In this document: piece by piece, positions 8,848-17,965 of the stretch
Layout of the letters: every line of letters begins with the position of its first letter
How positions within the stretch are numbered: position 1 is the stretch's first letter
NCBI GenBank assembly: GCA_021841025.1
Contig: JAKBWA010000086.1
Coordinates: 16,791 to 80,790 of the forward strand
DNA length: 64,000 nt
Origin: Bacillota bacterium
Lineage (GTDB): Bacteria > Bacillota > Sulfobacillia > Sulfobacillales > Sulfobacillaceae
Direction: 5' to 3'
Position numbers and translations under genes: made by a program
The notes under the pieces: model-generated
The model's database searches: none
The model's input: only the letters and a program-made list of their open reading frames with translations
Told to the model about the DNA's origin: nothing

Positions 8848-8881
8848 GGCGGATACGACCTTTCATAATCCGGATACTCGC

Positions 8882-8910
8882 AGTATATATTAACTTAAAC
8901 GAAATATCAA
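8882..8910 (-). promoter_or_regulatory. Sigma-A type promoter of the IclR operon
   Basis: On the minus strand TTGATA (8910-8905) and TATACT (8887-8882) are separated by exactly 17 bases. Each matches five of six consensus positions. This predicts a short leader of about 28 bases before the IclR ATG. The AT-rich spacer could also hold the regulator's own site. Confidence 0.6.
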
Positions 8911-9315
8911 TCTATTCTGCGAATTATTAGTTTGTTAGAAGACCCGTCAAATGACGCGTGAAGTATGGAATCGCAATGACTACAAAATTTGGCAGCATAT
9001 GACCAAATAGAACAGAAACCGGCAAGTCCACACGAATTATTCGCTTCCAATTTATTGTTATTGATCAACGGTCTTTCTAGTCTCCCAAGGTCCCAGAGAC
9101 TGATAGATCGGGCAACAAAAGCTTTGGCCAAAGAATTTCTGCTGATGTTTTCATCAAAGAAAGATGTTATCTTTTGCCAACAGAACAACAAAACGACCCT
9201 GGGCACCTTTCTTGCCGCATTTTCCACACTCTTTCGCGAGCACAGAACGATAGTAAAAACTGTCATAATTCGCTACAATGGAGTTTAATTATATTCTGGG
9301 AATGGAGGAACATTC
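8911..9315. other. Gap between IclR operon and XPB helicase
   Basis: A 99-codon plus-strand frame (8989-9288) starts with TTG and has no ribosome binding site. Its composition (LFASNLLLLINGLSSLPRSQ) is protein-like but unrecognised, so I do not call it a gene. A TACAAT hexamer near 9274 may be the -10 box for the helicase operon. The opposite strand frame is rich in Cys and Asn and looks non-coding. Confidence 0.3.
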
Positions 9316-11031
9316 GTGGACCGTCTCCCCTTAATTGTTCAGTCTGACCGGACTTTGCTTCTGGAAGTCAATAATCCACTATTCGAGGAGGCCAGAGACA
9401 GTCTTGTCGGATTTGCCGAACTGGTCAAAAGCCCTGAGCATGTACACACTTACCGCATCAGTTCTCTTTCATTGTGGAATGCAGTAGCATCGGGACTCAC
9501 ACCTCCGGACATGCTGAGCCGTTTAAGCCGATATGCTCAATATCCCATACCACCCGAGGTCGCCGCTTTCATTGATGATCAAGGTCGGCGCTACGGGAAG
9601 TTGCGTCTGGAAGTCGCTCCCGACGGACATGGCTTGTGGTTAACCGGTCCGGATCCCTTGTTGCTTACCCAAATGAAAAAACATAAATCCGTGGAACCTT
9701 TTCTCGGCGAGATACTGGAATCTGGCTTCCGCATAGACCCCGCCCACCGCGGATTATTAAAACAAGCACTGGCTAAGACCGGATGGCCTGCCGATGATCG
9801 CGCCGGGTATACACCAGGGCTTCCTTTGACAGTCAAATTAAAAGACCATGATGGAAGCGGGCAAAAGTTTCAGTTGCGTCCCTACCAGCACGATGCAATC
9901 AGGTCGTTTTGGGGAGACGGGTCGGTCGATCGGGGAAGCGGAGTTATTGTGCTGCCCTGTGGCGCGGGCAAAACTCTAGTCGGTCTGGGTGCCATGGAGA
10001 AAGTACAAGCCCATACGCTCATTTTGACGACCTCCTTAGCCTCCTTGCACCAATGGCGGGACGAACTCCTGGACAAAACCTCCTTAAAGGCTGATGACAT
10101 TGGCGAATATTCGGCTCGCGTCAAATCCATAAAGCCTGTCACCTTAACCACTTACCAACTGTTGAGCCACCGGATAAAAGGAGAATATGCCCATTTTCAC
10201 GAGCTCGACTCACACGACTGGGGACTGATTATTTATGATGAAGTGCATCTGTTGCCAGCCCCAGTTTTTCGTTTGACTGCGAGTCTGCAGGCAAGGCGAC
10301 GCCTAGGTTTAACCGCAACCTTAATTCGGGAAGACGGTCATTCTGACGATGTATTTTCTTTAATCGGCCCCAAGCGGTTTGATATGGCATGGAAGGAATT
10401 AGAGCAACAAGGTTGGATCGCGCAAGCTTCTTGTCGTGAAATCCGTGTAAGCCTGCCACAGTCCTGGCGCGAGCGCTATGCTAGTGCCGAAGATACGGAC
10501 AGAGCACGGATTGCCGCTTCAAACCCAGCCAAAATCGGCACTATACTGGAAATTTTAGCTGATCACCCGGACGATCACATCCTTATCATCGGTCAATATC
10601 TCGATCAGTTAGAACAGATCCAAAAACAGCTCAATGCCCCCATCATAACAGGAAAGACACCGCCTCCCGAGCGAGAAAAGCTATACCACAAATTTCGCAC
10701 AGGAAAAATCCCTGTCTTAATTGTGTCCAAGGTGGCTAACTTTTCCATTGATTTGCCAGACGCCAACGTGGCTATTCAAGTATCAGGGGCTTTCGGCTCG
10801 CGACAAGAAGAGGCTCAGCGTTTGGGAAGAATACTGCGTCCTAAAAAAAATCGCGGCGCGGCGACTTTTTACACCATCGTTTCCGAAGACACGAAAGAAC
10901 AAGACTTTGCCCAAAAGAGGCAACTTTTTCTTTGTGAACAAGGCTACCGCTATGACATTGCCCATGCCGATGAAACCGGTGCCCCCCGTGATACCTCACA
11001 ACAAGTCATTCAATTTCCAAGGGGGATATGA
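9316..11031 (+). CDS. XPB-type superfamily 2 DNA helicase
   Basis: 571-residue bacterial XPB (ERCC3-like) helicase. The N-terminal ~190 residues form the damage-recognition/wing region. Helicase motifs follow: I PCGAGKT (about 214-220), II DEVH (308-311), III TAT (about 334-336) followed by the XPB-specific RED triplet (LIREDG), and VI QEEAQRLGRILRPK (about 497-510). The GTG start has GGAGG 8 bases upstream. Mycobacterial XPB shows 3'-5' ATP-dependent unwinding; a DNA repair or remodelling role is the family expectation. The next gene begins 3 bases after the stop, matching the pairing of mycobacterial XPB with a helicase-associated protein. Confidence 0.9.
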   Translation: MDRLPLIVQSDRTLLLEVNNPLFEEARDSLVGFAELVKSPEHVHTYRISSLSLWNAVASGLTPPDMLSRLSRYAQYPIPPEVAAFIDDQGRRYGKLRLEVAPDGHGLWLTGPDPLLLTQMKKHKSVEPFLGEILESGFRIDPAHRGLLKQALAKTGWPADDRAGYTPGLPLTVKLKDHDGSGQKFQLRPYQHDAIRSFWGDGSVDRGSGVIVLPCGAGKTLVGLGAMEKVQAHTLILTTSLASLHQWRDELLDKTSLKADDIGEYSARVKSIKPVTLTTYQLLSHRIKGEYAHFHELDSHDWGLIIYDEVHLLPAPVFRLTASLQARRRLGLTATLIREDGHSDDVFSLIGPKRFDMAWKELEQQGWIAQASCREIRVSLPQSWRERYASAEDTDRARIAASNPAKIGTILEILADHPDDHILIIGQYLDQLEQIQKQLNAPIITGKTPPPEREKLYHKFRTGKIPVLIVSKVANFSIDLPDANVAIQVSGAFGSRQEEAQRLGRILRPKKNRGAATFYTIVSEDTKEQDFAQKRQLFLCEQGYRYDIAHADETGAPRDTSQQVIQFPRGI

Positions 11032-11034
11032 ATC

Positions 11035-12783
11035 GTGGGCCTGTACTATTCATTATCATCTATTCTTGACGGTTTAGGCCCGGAACCCATGTGGCATATG
11101 ACTAAGTTTGGGCGCTACGACCGGGACACCGTCTGGTATACTCTTGTCAATGCAGAGCGCATCCGGCAAGTGTTGGAGCCATTGACAAAAAAAGAAGCGC
11201 AGGCTCTCTTGCAATTCATGATTCAGAACAATAACGTTAACATCCACAATCCCTCGGTAGCCTTGCAAAGATACAACAAAATGCTGGATCACCTGTCCCG
11301 AAATCTGGTGCTGTTTACTTCTGGCGACGGTTATACAAAAACCGTGGTACCTTTTGATTTTTATCCTCCCATTATCGATGCCTTGTTGATTGATCGCCCC
11401 CAGTCACTGGCTAGTACTGTCAGAACTCCGCGCGATCCGGCCGGCAATGGGTTTGAAGCCATACTGCCGCTCTTTCATCTCTTGAGTCAGGCCCGAAAGG
11501 AACCCTTGCCGATGACCAACCAGGGACAAGTTTACCGGCGGTCCCTTAATAAAGTGAAAAAACTGTTGTCCGATGATGTCTCTTATGACTCCCTTGAGGC
11601 CTTTGCGCATGTCGCCTATTATCACCACCTGCTGCAAAGAGGAAAAGGCCATACCCTGGAAGCCTCTTTAGATATCGAAAATTTCTTGTCCCGCGGAGTG
11701 GGTGAAATTCTAAGCCGTATTCTTCAGTATGCGTTACAACACGGTCTGCCTTTTCAAGTCATCACACTAACCATGGCTACTCTTTTAGAACCCGACCAAT
11801 GGCTTGATTTGCCCAATTTGGTGCAATGGGCGAAGAATCATCGCATCCCGGCCGCTTATGATGCCTATAGCTTATCTTATTATCTAACCAACATGGCGGA
11901 TCTGGGGATATGGGAATCCCGTGACAGAAATCTTTGGCGTCTCACGAGCCCTTATTATTATGGGTGGATCAAAGGACAACTGGAAGCCTTAAGTGAAAAA
12001 ACACTCATCATAGAACCTACCGGCGATGTGTTAGCGCCCCCTGACACTGCATTGTCCATCCTGTGGGACATTGACGGGATGGCTGAAATCAAGAAATACG
12101 ACCAAATGCGGGTATATCATATCAGCCGGCATAGCATTACCACAGCTGTCTTAGACGGCTGGGATGCCGAAATGTATGTGCACCGTTTGGAAAATATGGC
12201 GCGCGTGCCCGTTCCCAGCAATCTGAAACACAACATCTATGACTGGTTCCGCCAACTCAGTCGCCATCATTTAATTCGAGCCACAGTGCTTCACAGTGCT
12301 GTCGCCGAAGACTCGTCACAGGCTGAACGTATCTTAGGCCGCCGCGTTATCCAAAGGCTGTCTCCCACCGACTTGATTGTCGATCACAATGATGTTAAGA
12401 CACTCGTTCGCACTTTAGAAAAGTCTGGGATCCCTGTTATTCCGGTCGTTAACGAATTTGATGCCGACCACAGCAAAAAATCTGACACTCGATCCCCCCA
12501 AGTCTTAGATGATTATGATGACGATCTAGGAGGGGAAGCGAGCCGCCGTTTGACAGTGCAACGGGGAAATCCTTTAGGACTCAGTCGCAAGATTCGCCCC
12601 CTCATTGGAACCCAAGACACGCTCGTGGTTCGTTTCCGTCCAGCCAATAAATCCCAAGTTGAGTCTATCGTCTTGCGTCCCATTACCATTGATCCTATCG
12701 CCTTAAACGGAGTAACGCATGAAAATAAAGTCATTACCGTATATTTAGACCAAATTGAAAGCTATGAGGTTAATAGAACATGA
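11035..12783 (+). CDS. Helicase-associated protein, XPB partner
   Basis: 582-residue protein with a central block IIEPTGDVLAPPDTALSILWDIDGMAEIKKYD, followed by MRVYHISRHSITTAVLDGW. This resembles the helicase-C-like domain (Helicase_C_3 type) found in proteins encoded beside bacterial XPB genes. The N-terminal half is helical (winged-helix-like). Near residues 490-500 there is an acidic patch (DDYDDD). No ATP-binding motif is visible, so it is probably an accessory subunit rather than a helicase. The GTG start lies 3 bases after the helicase stop, and its stop overlaps the next ATG by 4 bases (ATGA), so all three genes should be translated together. Confidence 0.75.
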   Translation: MGLYYSLSSILDGLGPEPMWHMTKFGRYDRDTVWYTLVNAERIRQVLEPLTKKEAQALLQFMIQNNNVNIHNPSVALQRYNKMLDHLSRNLVLFTSGDGYTKTVVPFDFYPPIIDALLIDRPQSLASTVRTPRDPAGNGFEAILPLFHLLSQARKEPLPMTNQGQVYRRSLNKVKKLLSDDVSYDSLEAFAHVAYYHHLLQRGKGHTLEASLDIENFLSRGVGEILSRILQYALQHGLPFQVITLTMATLLEPDQWLDLPNLVQWAKNHRIPAAYDAYSLSYYLTNMADLGIWESRDRNLWRLTSPYYYGWIKGQLEALSEKTLIIEPTGDVLAPPDTALSILWDIDGMAEIKKYDQMRVYHISRHSITTAVLDGWDAEMYVHRLENMARVPVPSNLKHNIYDWFRQLSRHHLIRATVLHSAVAEDSSQAERILGRRVIQRLSPTDLIVDHNDVKTLVRTLEKSGIPVIPVVNEFDADHSKKSDTRSPQVLDDYDDDLGGEASRRLTVQRGNPLGLSRKIRPLIGTQDTLVVRFRPANKSQVESIVLRPITIDPIALNGVTHENKVITVYLDQIESYEVNRT

Positions 12784-13820
12784 TCGTTTGGGGGTCTCGC
12801 TGGCGGGTTCGTCCCCGATTCTTTGTTTTTCTTGCTCTCATTATTGGCCTAGGGGCGTCTCTGTTCATGGCTTCCCGTTCTTCCCGCAACCATTCTCCGA
12901 TTGCGCTTTCGAGTAAAAAGCCGGCGCAATCTCTGATTGTCCGTTGCCACACAATCCCTTCTGCCTTTTCTTTGCCTCAACCTCTCGGAAATTTACAAAC
13001 CCTTAGCGTGGACAACACCCTTATTGCCGCCGGCATTATTTCAAGACATCAACCTGTCCAAGGACTATCGGTGTCCATCACACCTCAAGGACTCGTCCAA
13101 GGACCATCTCCCGCTCTTTTGCCTGGGGGCAGCTTGATTTTGGCCCAAAGTATGTCCTGGTGGTCAGGAGGCGTCAAAGGCAAAACAGTCCAGCGAAGCG
13201 CCTTAAACTTAGAGAGCAACCGCAGCTATACCAATTTTTTGCCAGCGCCTCTAAGTCATTCGGCCGTCACCTTGTCTTCTTCTGGAACCAATCTGTTTCT
13301 TTTAGGTGGCGCCTCTCAAAAGGGTGTATCCCACCGCATTTACGAGATGAGAGAGTCATCCGGATCGTTTCATTTATGGGGGTCATTGCCAAAGGCTGTG
13401 GAAAGCCCGGCCGCAGCCAGTGGAAAAGGGTTTCTTGTTGTAGCAGGCGGCGTCTTGCCGCAAGGAGGGTTCAATTCCGATATTTGGATTTACCGGCTCT
13501 CTTCCCACCATTTGCTGACAACCCTGCACCTTCCCTATGGCATAGCGGGTTCCCGCATTGTCTATACCCAGCATCATTTCTGGTTATTAGGCGGGGAGAA
13601 AAGCCCAGGCCATTTGCTGTCATCGATCTGGCTCATTACCCCAAGTCGTCTTAGGAAAACTCCCGTTCATTTGCCGGTCCCTTTGGCTCATTTTGGAGCT
13701 GGTGTTCTCAACCACAAAATCTGGATTGTCGGAGGCACTACGAACCATGGCCCAACTGCCATCATTCGCACATTGGTCTTGAATATAGCTACGTATAGCC
13801 AAAGACGTCACGCGAAATAA
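12780..13820 (+). CDS. Membrane-anchored Kelch-like beta-propeller protein
   Basis: 346 residues. A basic N-terminus (WRVRPR) is followed by one hydrophobic segment at about residues 14-31, consistent with a signal anchor that puts the rest outside the membrane. The remainder has repeated units ending in LLGGA, VVAGGV, LLGGEK and IVGGTT, each followed by an IYEM/IWIYRL/IWLIT-type strand. That is the GG-plus-aromatic pattern of Kelch/galactose-oxidase blades. No catalytic residues are recognised. Its start overlaps the XPB-partner stop (ATGA), an odd pairing of an extracytoplasmic protein with DNA helicase genes. Function unknown. Confidence 0.65.
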   Translation: MIVWGSRWRVRPRFFVFLALIIGLGASLFMASRSSRNHSPIALSSKKPAQSLIVRCHTIPSAFSLPQPLGNLQTLSVDNTLIAAGIISRHQPVQGLSVSITPQGLVQGPSPALLPGGSLILAQSMSWWSGGVKGKTVQRSALNLESNRSYTNFLPAPLSHSAVTLSSSGTNLFLLGGASQKGVSHRIYEMRESSGSFHLWGSLPKAVESPAAASGKGFLVVAGGVLPQGGFNSDIWIYRLSSHHLLTTLHLPYGIAGSRIVYTQHHFWLLGGEKSPGHLLSSIWLITPSRLRKTPVHLPVPLAHFGAGVLNHKIWIVGGTTNHGPTAIIRTLVLNIATYSQRRHAK

Positions 13821-13929
13821 GGTGCATCTGCGGTGAATTTTGTCACGCAACAGCCCCATTCTGGTGGTTCTTTCCCCCTAGTGCCCTGTCTTCCTCATAG
13901 AATCGTCCCGCCCGGATGGCGATGTTGAT

Positions 13930-14193
13930 TCAGGGAAACGCCGCCGGATAATCCCGGACTTTCGCGTCGGGTTTGCCTGGTTTGAGACAATCCAGTGAGA
14001 TTTCTAAGACCCAATGGTCCGGTCCTGCGCTGACGCGCAGGACCGGACTGCCTTGTTTGGTGCGGTCGCCCCGAGCCGACAAGCGTTGAAAGGCAACCCG
14101 GAACATGAACCCATATTTACGCATTAAGCGGCATAATATCGTATCGTGCTCGGGCGTCACATCCAGCAAAACCCCAAAAATCGTGGTTTTCAT
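13930..14193 (-). pseudogene. tnpB: tnpB remnant with internal deletion
   Basis: The first ~40 residues (MKTTIFGVLLDVTPEHDTIL, then LMRKYGFMFRVAFQRL) match the N-terminus of IS607-associated TnpB. The frame then jumps directly to a segment ARGDRTKQGSPVLRVSAGPDHWVLEIS, which normally lies well downstream. It stops after 87 codons, whereas intact TnpB proteins have about 350-500 residues. The RuvC-like nuclease residues and zinc finger are absent. It is a dead remnant. Confidence 0.75.
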
Positions 14194-14207
14194 TCCGAGA
14201 CGCCTTC

Positions 14208-14602
14208 CTAAGCCAAGACAGCCGTCGCTTGACGTACGGTCGCACCCATCTTTTTCCCTCTACATTTGCCGTAAATCCGTGCGGAAAACGAGGTCGTGAT
14301 CGCGATCAGATCCTCGACGAGTTCTTGTTGATCATCCTTAACGGTTTGATCCATGACGGCCACGCGCACGCCGAAGGTGTGCAGAAAGGTTTCGAGATAT
14401 CCCCACCCAAGTCGTGCTAATCGGTCGCGATATTCGACAACCACCAGGCTTGTCTGGTGGTCTCGGGCCAGATCCAGCAGGCGATGCAAGCCTCGGCGCT
14501 TTTCGTTCAACCCGCTGGCGACATCGGTGAGCGCGGCGACAACCGGCCAATGGTGTTGGCCGCATAGGCTGTCAGTCGGCCCAATTGGCGATCCAAGTTC
14601 CC
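14208..14602 (-). pseudogene. tnpA: IS607 serine recombinase (tnpA), frameshifted
   Basis: The larger part reads HHWPVVAALTDVASGLNEKR, then RGLHRLLDLA, VVVEYRDRLARLGWGYLE and LIAITTSFSARIYGK, the C-terminal half of the IS607 recombinase. The preceding stretch GNLDRQLGRLTAYAA is found in another frame. Losing one C in a GCC-CAA context explains the shift. Further upstream an in-frame TGA replaces the catalytic-serine region, and the MerR-like DNA-binding domain is missing. The enzyme cannot be active. Confidence 0.8.
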
Positions 14603-14766
14603 TCACCCCGACATTTTGCCTCGGGGAAAAAACAAAGGCTGCCCGTGCTTGAGCATCTTCACAACCTCGGCCTCAAACGGGCGTCCCAATTCACTTCGTA
14701 ACGTTGTCATCCTGATGTATGTTATGCATCTTCTAATAAAAACGGAGACATTGACACCTTCATCAA

Positions 14767-15960
14767 TTAGAGTGCTTCGATAACAGCGGCAATCCCTTGC
14801 CCTCCTCCAATGCATAAGGACGCGAGGCCGAACTGTTGTCTGCGGTGCTGCATTTCCAAGGCAATTGTCAACAACAGCCTGGCCCCGGAGGCGCCGACAG
14901 GATGGCCCAGAGCAATGGCACCACCATTGACGTTAGTTCGTTCCCGCTTGAGTCCTAATTCCTTTTCCACTGCCAGATATTGCGAGGCAAATGCTTCGTT
15001 GATTTCTACCAATCCCACGTCTTCCATGTCGAGACCAGCATTTTCTAAAGCAATCTTGGACGCTGGTACGGGTCCTATGCCCATTATCCGGGGATCCACT
15101 CCGGCGATGCCGTAGCTTACCAACCGCGCTAAAGGTTTGACACCATGTGCAGATACAAAATCTCCTGTGGCCAACACGACCATAGCACTGCCGTCGTTAA
15201 TTCCGGAAGAATTTCCAGCCGTGACCGAACCCATCTCCTTAAAAGCCGGTCTAAGGGCACCTAAGGTGTCCACAGAAGTGTTGGGACGGATATGTTCATC
15301 GAGTAAAATACTCTCTATTTTCCCCTTGCGAGTCACCGTCACTTCTGTAATTTCCTCCTCTAACCGTCCACTTTCGCGTGCTTTCGCGGCTCGTTCATGA
15401 CTTAATGCGGCATAGGTGTCCTGCTCTGTACGAGAAACTTTATAGTGCTCGGCAAGATTTTCTGCCGTCATGCCCATCCCCAGGCCACAGCCAATATCCG
15501 TCAGCACCTCAAACAACCCATCAGTTAGCTGAGGAGAACCATCCTTAATGCCAAATCGGTTATTGCGCAAGAAAAAGGGAGATTGGCTCATGTTTTCGGT
15601 GCCGCCAGCTATGGCCACATTCCCTTCTCCCAGTAAAAGAGACTGAGCGGCAGAAATCACTGCCTGCAAGCCTGAACCACACAGCCGGTTTACCGTCAAC
15701 GCCGGTGATGATTCCTTGATCCCTGCACCCAAAGCAATATGTCGTGCGGTATAAGCCGCATCCACACTCGATGGAATAACATTGCCACTGACAACCAAAT
15801 CGACCGCTTCAGCCGTAAGGCCGGAGCGTTGAAGTGCCGCCAAAGCAGCAATACGTCCGAGCTCGGTTGCGTCGACACTGCGAAGAGAACCTCCATAGAT
15901 TCCAAAGGGTGTGCGGGCACCACCCAAAATATAGATTTCGGTGGATCGCGATACTAACAT
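14767..15960 (-). CDS. Acetyl-CoA acetyltransferase (thiolase)
   Basis: 397-residue thiolase that condenses two acetyl-CoA or cleaves 3-ketoacyl-CoA. The nucleophilic Cys is at about 94 (NRLCGSGLQA), the His at about 353 (GHPVGASGAR) and the second Cys at about 383 (CIGGGQG). NEAFA is also present. I start at the ATG at 15960, which follows AAGGAG by 7 bases; the longer frame adds 18 residues without a site. It is divergent from the flavin reductase gene, sharing a short promoter region. Direction (biosynthetic or degradative) cannot be told from sequence. The nearby acyl-CoA operon could supply acetoacetyl-CoA, as HMG-CoA lyase makes acetoacetate. Confidence 0.9.
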   Translation of the reverse strand: MLVSRSTEIYILGGARTPFGIYGGSLRSVDATELGRIAALAALQRSGLTAEAVDLVVSGNVIPSSVDAAYTARHIALGAGIKESSPALTVNRLCGSGLQAVISAAQSLLLGEGNVAIAGGTENMSQSPFFLRNNRFGIKDGSPQLTDGLFEVLTDIGCGLGMGMTAENLAEHYKVSRTEQDTYAALSHERAAKARESGRLEEEITEVTVTRKGKIESILLDEHIRPNTSVDTLGALRPAFKEMGSVTAGNSSGINDGSAMVVLATGDFVSAHGVKPLARLVSYGIAGVDPRIMGIGPVPASKIALENAGLDMEDVGLVEINEAFASQYLAVEKELGLKRERTNVNGGAIALGHPVGASGARLLLTIALEMQHRRQQFGLASLCIGGGQGIAAVIEAL

Positions 15961-16029
15961 ATACGGACTCCTTCCCCTTATCATTGCCGCGGTCAAGACT
16001 GGTTCACTGTACACGCCATTTTCTTTTTC

Positions 16030-16058
16030 TTGACCTCATGATACCATGATGACGTTAT
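16030..16058 (+). promoter_or_regulatory. Possible promoter of the flavin reductase gene
   Basis: TTGACC (16030-16035) and CGTTAT (16053-16058) are 17 bases apart, about 17 bases before the ATG at 16075. The spacer contains an ATGAT..ATGAT repeat. The -35 is good, the -10 weak. Confidence 0.35.
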
Positions 16059-16074
16059 CGAGAAAGGAAAGTTT

Positions 16075-16560
16075 ATGAACACCAAAAACTATCGCGAGGT
16101 TTTAGGACATTTTGCCACGGGCGTAACCATTGTCATGGCTGAAATTGCGGGGGATATTCACGGCATGACGGCCAATTCCTTTACATCCGTGTCGCTGGAG
16201 CCGCCTCTTATTTTGGTGGCAGTGGATCACAAGGCGCGAATGTTACAGGGCATTTCCCGCAACCGGCCTATGACAATCAGCATTCTCAAAGACACCCAAA
16301 AGGCTTTAAGCCAGTTGTTTGCTGACCCCAATCCTTCCCGCGATCCGTTTGAAGGACTTCATCTCGAGCGGGCCCAAAATGGCATTCCTTATTTGGCTGA
16401 TGCTTTGGCCTTTCTAGCCGTGCGGATCACGGACGTATATTCCCAGGGCGACCATGATCTCGCCATCTGCCAAGCAGAAGAACTCAAAACGCTCAGCCAT
16501 GATGGTCCTTTGCTATTCTTTCAAGGCCGCTACTATGCCGTGGACGGTTCTACCCCTTAA
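16075..16560 (+). CDS. Flavin reductase-like FMN-binding protein
   Basis: 161-residue split-barrel flavoprotein of the HpaC/DIM6-NTAB group. Typical segments are FATGVTIVMA, GMTANSFTSVSLEPPLILVAVD (flavin-binding) and the C-terminal DHDLAICQAEEL...GPLLFFQGRYY, where canonical members have DH.i..G.V. Such proteins supply reduced flavin to a monooxygenase or act on their own. No partner oxygenase is adjacent; the nearest flavoenzyme gene is the nitronate monooxygenase-like one at 18.7-19.6 kb. The ATG has AAAGGAAA upstream. It converges with the next small gene, overlapping by 4 bases. Confidence 0.85.
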   Translation: MNTKNYREVLGHFATGVTIVMAEIAGDIHGMTANSFTSVSLEPPLILVAVDHKARMLQGISRNRPMTISILKDTQKALSQLFADPNPSRDPFEGLHLERAQNGIPYLADALAFLAVRITDVYSQGDHDLAICQAEELKTLSHDGPLLFFQGRYYAVDGSTP

Positions 16561-16829
16561 TTTTCAAAACGGGGTAGATCCTCCAAATCATTTTCCTCCA
16601 CCACAATGCCTCCCAAGGGGAGCTTGCCCCCATGGCGCGCAATTTGGCGCTTGATCGCCGCATCGATAACAGGCCGAATAATCTTGGGGCGAAAAGCCGT
16701 ATAACCCAGTGCCTGGAGTACCCTCTTAGGAATGACTACACGACAATGCAATAAATCCACGGAGGTATTAGCAATAATCTTATCGGGATTGGAGCGGTCA
16801 ACACTGACAAGCACAATATCCATAGTCAT
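16557..16829 (-). CDS. Small conserved-looking protein, unknown function
   Basis: 90 residues, mixed alpha/beta, with a hydrophobic start (MDIVLVSVDRSNPDKIIANTSV) and the segment VVIPKRVLQALGYTAF. I do not recognise a family and see no signal or membrane segment. An AAAGGA site precedes two possible ATGs (16829 and 16823); spacing favours the second. It is transcribed alone between the flavin reductase and glycosyltransferase genes. Confidence 0.55.
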   Translation of the reverse strand: MTMDIVLVSVDRSNPDKIIANTSVDLLHCRVVIPKRVLQALGYTAFRPKIIRPVIDAAIKRQIARHGGKLPLGGIVVEENDLEDLPRFEN

Positions 16830-16924
16830 GTTCCTTTCTTCCTCACGTTTCTTTGCAAACTATTGTCTAAAAGTTGAGCTCTCGTTTTTCCGTCCCATGT
16901 TGGCTGTATGCACCACCACAGATT

Positions 16925-17965
16925 CTACTCCGCCATAATGCGTTCGTACAAAGTCATCATGGTATTTAAATTGTCGTGAAAATTGTAATGGGTTGCAACC
17001 CATGCAGGCCCATGAGAACCCATCTTACGAATAGCATGGGGATGGTCCACAGCCCATTGTAAGATTCGGCTCCACGTCGCGATGTTTCCCGGCTCTACAA
17101 ACAAACCCGTCTCGTTCTCCCGGATGACTTCAGTTAATCCGCCCAGACGGTGTGCAATGGCCGTTCGGCCTAAAGCCATCATTTCCAAAGGAGCCACCCC
17201 AAAAGACTCGCGTCTAGAAGCATAGAGTCCCACATCGGCCCAAGCGAGGGTGTCGGGCAGATGTTCTGGGTCGATCTTTCCCATCCATTCGATATGACTA
17301 TTGAGTCCAAAGGTTGTGGCTAAATTCTTTAAGGTTTGCTCCTGACTCCCTTTCCCCAAAATGCGTCCGCTATAAGGCCCTTTCACGTCTCTCAAAGCTT
17401 TCAGAATCAAGTCTATGCCATAGACATTTTCCAAGGCTTTGTTAATCACAAACCGCAAGGGACCATCGTGAGGAGGATGCGGAACAAACCGCGCTAAATC
17501 TATTCCAAAAGGGACAATGTAAAGAGGTTTTGAGGTATACTGCCCCGTGATCTGCCCCAGATATTCGCTGGAACACGTAATGACCCTGGCCTGAGCTAAG
17601 ATCCACCGGGTCACATTACGGGTGATTATCCCACGGCTTTGGGGAAAGCATTCTATGTCAGCCCCCCACACAGACAAGACCAAGGGTGAGAGCTTCGCCA
17701 AGGCCGCTAAGAGTCCATAGTGAGAAATGTAGTGAGCATGGACGATGTCTGCTTTGAATTTGGCCACTTCACGGCGAATCTGCTGAACAGAGTTAAATAC
17801 CTCCCGTCTAAACGTCAGAGGAGGCGGCAACAGATGCACACGATCATTAAAGTCGGTCCACGGTCTGGGAGACCAAATATGGATATCATGGCCTCTGGCA
17901 ACCAGGCCCTGGGCCCACCTTCTGGTGTGAACACTCTGAGCATCGGCTATCATCGCAATTCGCAT
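16925..17965 (-). CDS. Glycosyltransferase family 4
   Basis: 346-residue GT-B glycosyltransferase. The N-terminus (MRIAMIADAQSVHTRRWAQG..RGH) and ADIVHAHYISHYG belong to the acceptor domain. The C-terminal donor domain has the RESFGVAPLEMMALGR signature (E-x7-E) and AHRLGGLTEVI..NETGLFVEPG. It retains GT4 residues for a nucleotide-sugar donor. Acceptor and sugar are unknown, probably a surface polysaccharide or glycolipid. The ATG directly abuts the stop of the guanylate-kinase-like gene, with AGGATGAG inside that gene as ribosome binding site, so it is the last gene of a four-gene operon. Confidence 0.88.
   Translation of the reverse strand: MRIAMIADAQSVHTRRWAQGLVARGHDIHIWSPRPWTDFNDRVHLLPPPLTFRREVFNSVQQIRREVAKFKADIVHAHYISHYGLLAALAKLSPLVLSVWGADIECFPQSRGIITRNVTRWILAQARVITCSSEYLGQITGQYTSKPLYIVPFGIDLARFVPHPPHDGPLRFVINKALENVYGIDLILKALRDVKGPYSGRILGKGSQEQTLKNLATTFGLNSHIEWMGKIDPEHLPDTLAWADVGLYASRRESFGVAPLEMMALGRTAIAHRLGGLTEVIRENETGLFVEPGNIATWSRILQWAVDHPHAIRKMGSHGPAWVATHYNFHDNLNTMMTLYERIMAE

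Larger units (their letters stand above)
13930..14602 (-). mobile_element. Decayed IS607-family element
   Basis: Two minus-strand remnants lie in the order expected for IS607: a serine-recombinase gene (tnpA) followed by a tnpB fragment. Both are damaged (see the two pseudogene entries). No terminal repeats are expected for this family, so the exact ends cannot be placed. It sits between the Kelch gene and the thiolase gene. Confidence 0.75.

Noticed and set aside
8907-9266. 119-codon minus-strand frame upstream of the IclR gene
   Set aside because: It runs through the IclR promoter, has no ribosome binding site, and its composition is unlike a protein.
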